Assembly: GCA_902465145.1 (NCBI GenBank)
Contig: CABQMD010000059.1
Span: forward strand, 1 to 5,983
Origin: an uncultured Succinatimonas sp.
GTDB lineage: Bacteria > Pseudomonadota > Gammaproteobacteria > Enterobacterales > Succinivibrionaceae
Reading direction: 5' to 3'
Length of the DNA: 5,983 bases
The notes below the pieces were generated by a model. It saw only the letters and a program-made list of their open reading frames with translations, made no database searches and was not told the DNA's origin. Positions 5,305 through 5,983 of the stretch are shown in pieces. A program made the translations under genes and the position numbers. The first letter of the stretch is position 1. Each line of letters begins with the position of its first letter.

Positions 5305-5983
5305 GTGCAGTCAACATCAAATTCATCCGCCGTTAAAAGTTCCGGCGGATTAAAACGCTCTTTCGGGTTGTGCGAGGCCATAACCATCACCGCAGGATCG
5401 GTGATAGGCGTCGGTCTTTTTACCGTAGGATCCAATGTGGTAGGAGATCTCGGATCTTCGGTGATCCTTGCAACGCTGATAGCTTTGGCCGTCAGTATTT
5501 ATCCTGCGCTTTTGTATGCGGAGATGGGCGCGGCCCTGCCTTATGCAGGCGGTACTTATCAGTTTGCCTCCATAGGTCTTGGGCGTGCTGCCGGAATGCT
5601 GGCAGGATGGAATTTCATCATTTCACTGGTGGCGGTTACAGGCGGCGAGGCTTTGGCCTTTAGCTATTACTTTAAAACCTTGCTGTCAGCCTGCGGCATC
5701 GAACTTGAAATTTCCGACATTGCTTTGGCTTCAATAGTGTGCGCAGGATTTGTGGCGGCTAATGTTTTCGGCGTTAAATTTACCGGCAGATTGCAAAATG
5801 CTTTCATGTTTTTCTTCTGGGGAGTGGCGTTTATTTGGTTTTTAACCATGATCCCCAACATCAGTCTGCCTAATTTCGTACGGGCACCTGAGTTCCTTCC
5901 TGCAGAAGGAAATGTTTCGTTCATGTCATCGGTATGTCTCATCTGGTGGTGCTTTGCAGGGTTTGAAGCCTGTGTGGCAATGG
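5305..5983 (+). CDS. APC-superfamily amino acid permease, N-terminal part (3' end outside window)
   Basis: An open frame of 226 codons starts at GTG 5305 and leaves the window without a stop. A polar tail of about 23 residues is followed by membrane segment 1 with the family motif GSVIGVGLF (31-39). Segment 2 and the adjoining loop carry AEMGAALPYAGGTYQFA (72-88), the conserved acidic/Pro/Gly-Gly pattern of APC transporters. Further hydrophobic segments lie at about 97-123, 138-157 and 166-183, and a sixth starts near 205 with WWCFAGFEA (214-222), resembling the segment-6 substrate-site motif. Members take up or exchange amino acids or amines across the inner membrane. The substrate cannot be read from this part, and full-length members have about 430-500 residues. 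The gene is 179 bases after flgN and is probably a separate transcription unit. No convincing promoter was found; TTGGAC (5241) and AATAAT (5261) are only 14 bases apart. Confidence 0.88.
   Translation, partial: MQSTSNSSAVKSSGGLKRSFGLCEAITITAGSVIGVGLFTVGSNVVGDLGSSVILATLIALAVSIYPALLYAEMGAALPYAGGTYQFASIGLGRAAGMLAGWNFIISLVAVTGGEALAFSYYFKTLLSACGIELEISDIALASIVCAGFVAANVFGVKFTGRLQNAFMFFFWGVAFIWFLTMIPNISLPNFVRAPEFLPAEGNVSFMSSVCLIWWCFAGFEACVAM

Noticed and set aside
5189..5353. 54-residue open frame with a hydrophobic start (MIYFFIFALLC) ahead of the permease
   Set aside because: No ribosome site precedes it, it overlaps the permease start in another frame, and the rest of the protein has no recognisable pattern.
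5370..5663. 97-residue plus-strand open frame
   Set aside because: It is an out-of-frame shadow of the permease. The permease frame shows membrane segments and APC motifs, while this one is Arg/Cys-rich nonsense.
5667..5942. 91-residue minus-strand open frame
   Set aside because: It lies entirely antisense to the permease, with no ribosome site and no family pattern.

Overview
The window looks like chromosomal DNA of a polar-flagellated gammaproteobacterium. The evidence is a proB-proA pair next to a FlgT/FlgO/FlgP set, which is characteristic of polar flagella in Vibrionales, Aeromonadales and relatives. Base composition is fairly balanced, and the three-nucleotide family members and gene order do not identify a genus. 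A member of the Aeromonadales, possibly Succinivibrionaceae, is my guess, but it is only an inference. No mobile element, CRISPR array, rRNA or tRNA was seen.

Layout. Bases 1-1786 (+) hold the end of proB (glutamate 5-kinase, cut by the window edge) and complete proA (gamma-glutamyl phosphate reductase), the first two steps of proline synthesis. A 106-base gap with a perfect 11-bp hairpin separates proA from the convergent gene flgT (1893-3065, -). A 113-base gap then separates flgT from the divergent cluster flgO-flgP-flgN (3179-5125, +). The cluster is tightly packed: 10 bases lie between flgO and flgP, and flgP and flgN overlap by one base. After a 179-base gap, a GTG-started APC-superfamily amino acid permease begins at 5305 and runs off the right edge.

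How the genes work together. FlgT is a periplasmic protein that builds the H-ring around the basal body of sodium-driven polar flagella. FlgO and FlgP are outer-membrane lipoproteins of the same outer-membrane-associated flagellar structure. FlgN is the export chaperone for the hook-filament junction proteins FlgK and FlgL. The 113-base gap contains two sigma-54-type promoters, one on each strand. Each matches the consensus at 10 of 12 defined positions, and they share the same central TGCA as their -12 element. FlgT and FlgO-P-N would therefore be fired from a single overlapping divergent promoter under RpoN and a flagellar activator of the FlrC type. A third, weaker sigma-54-like match lies inside the end of flgO, just upstream of flgP.

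The most notable points are the shared divergent sigma-54 promoter, a long C-terminal extension on FlgO, flgN without flgM or flgA beside it, and an approximately 2.5-fold excess of GATC sites. I see no clear evidence of a wholly new biological system. The window reads as a known flagellar module with unusual regulatory and architectural details.
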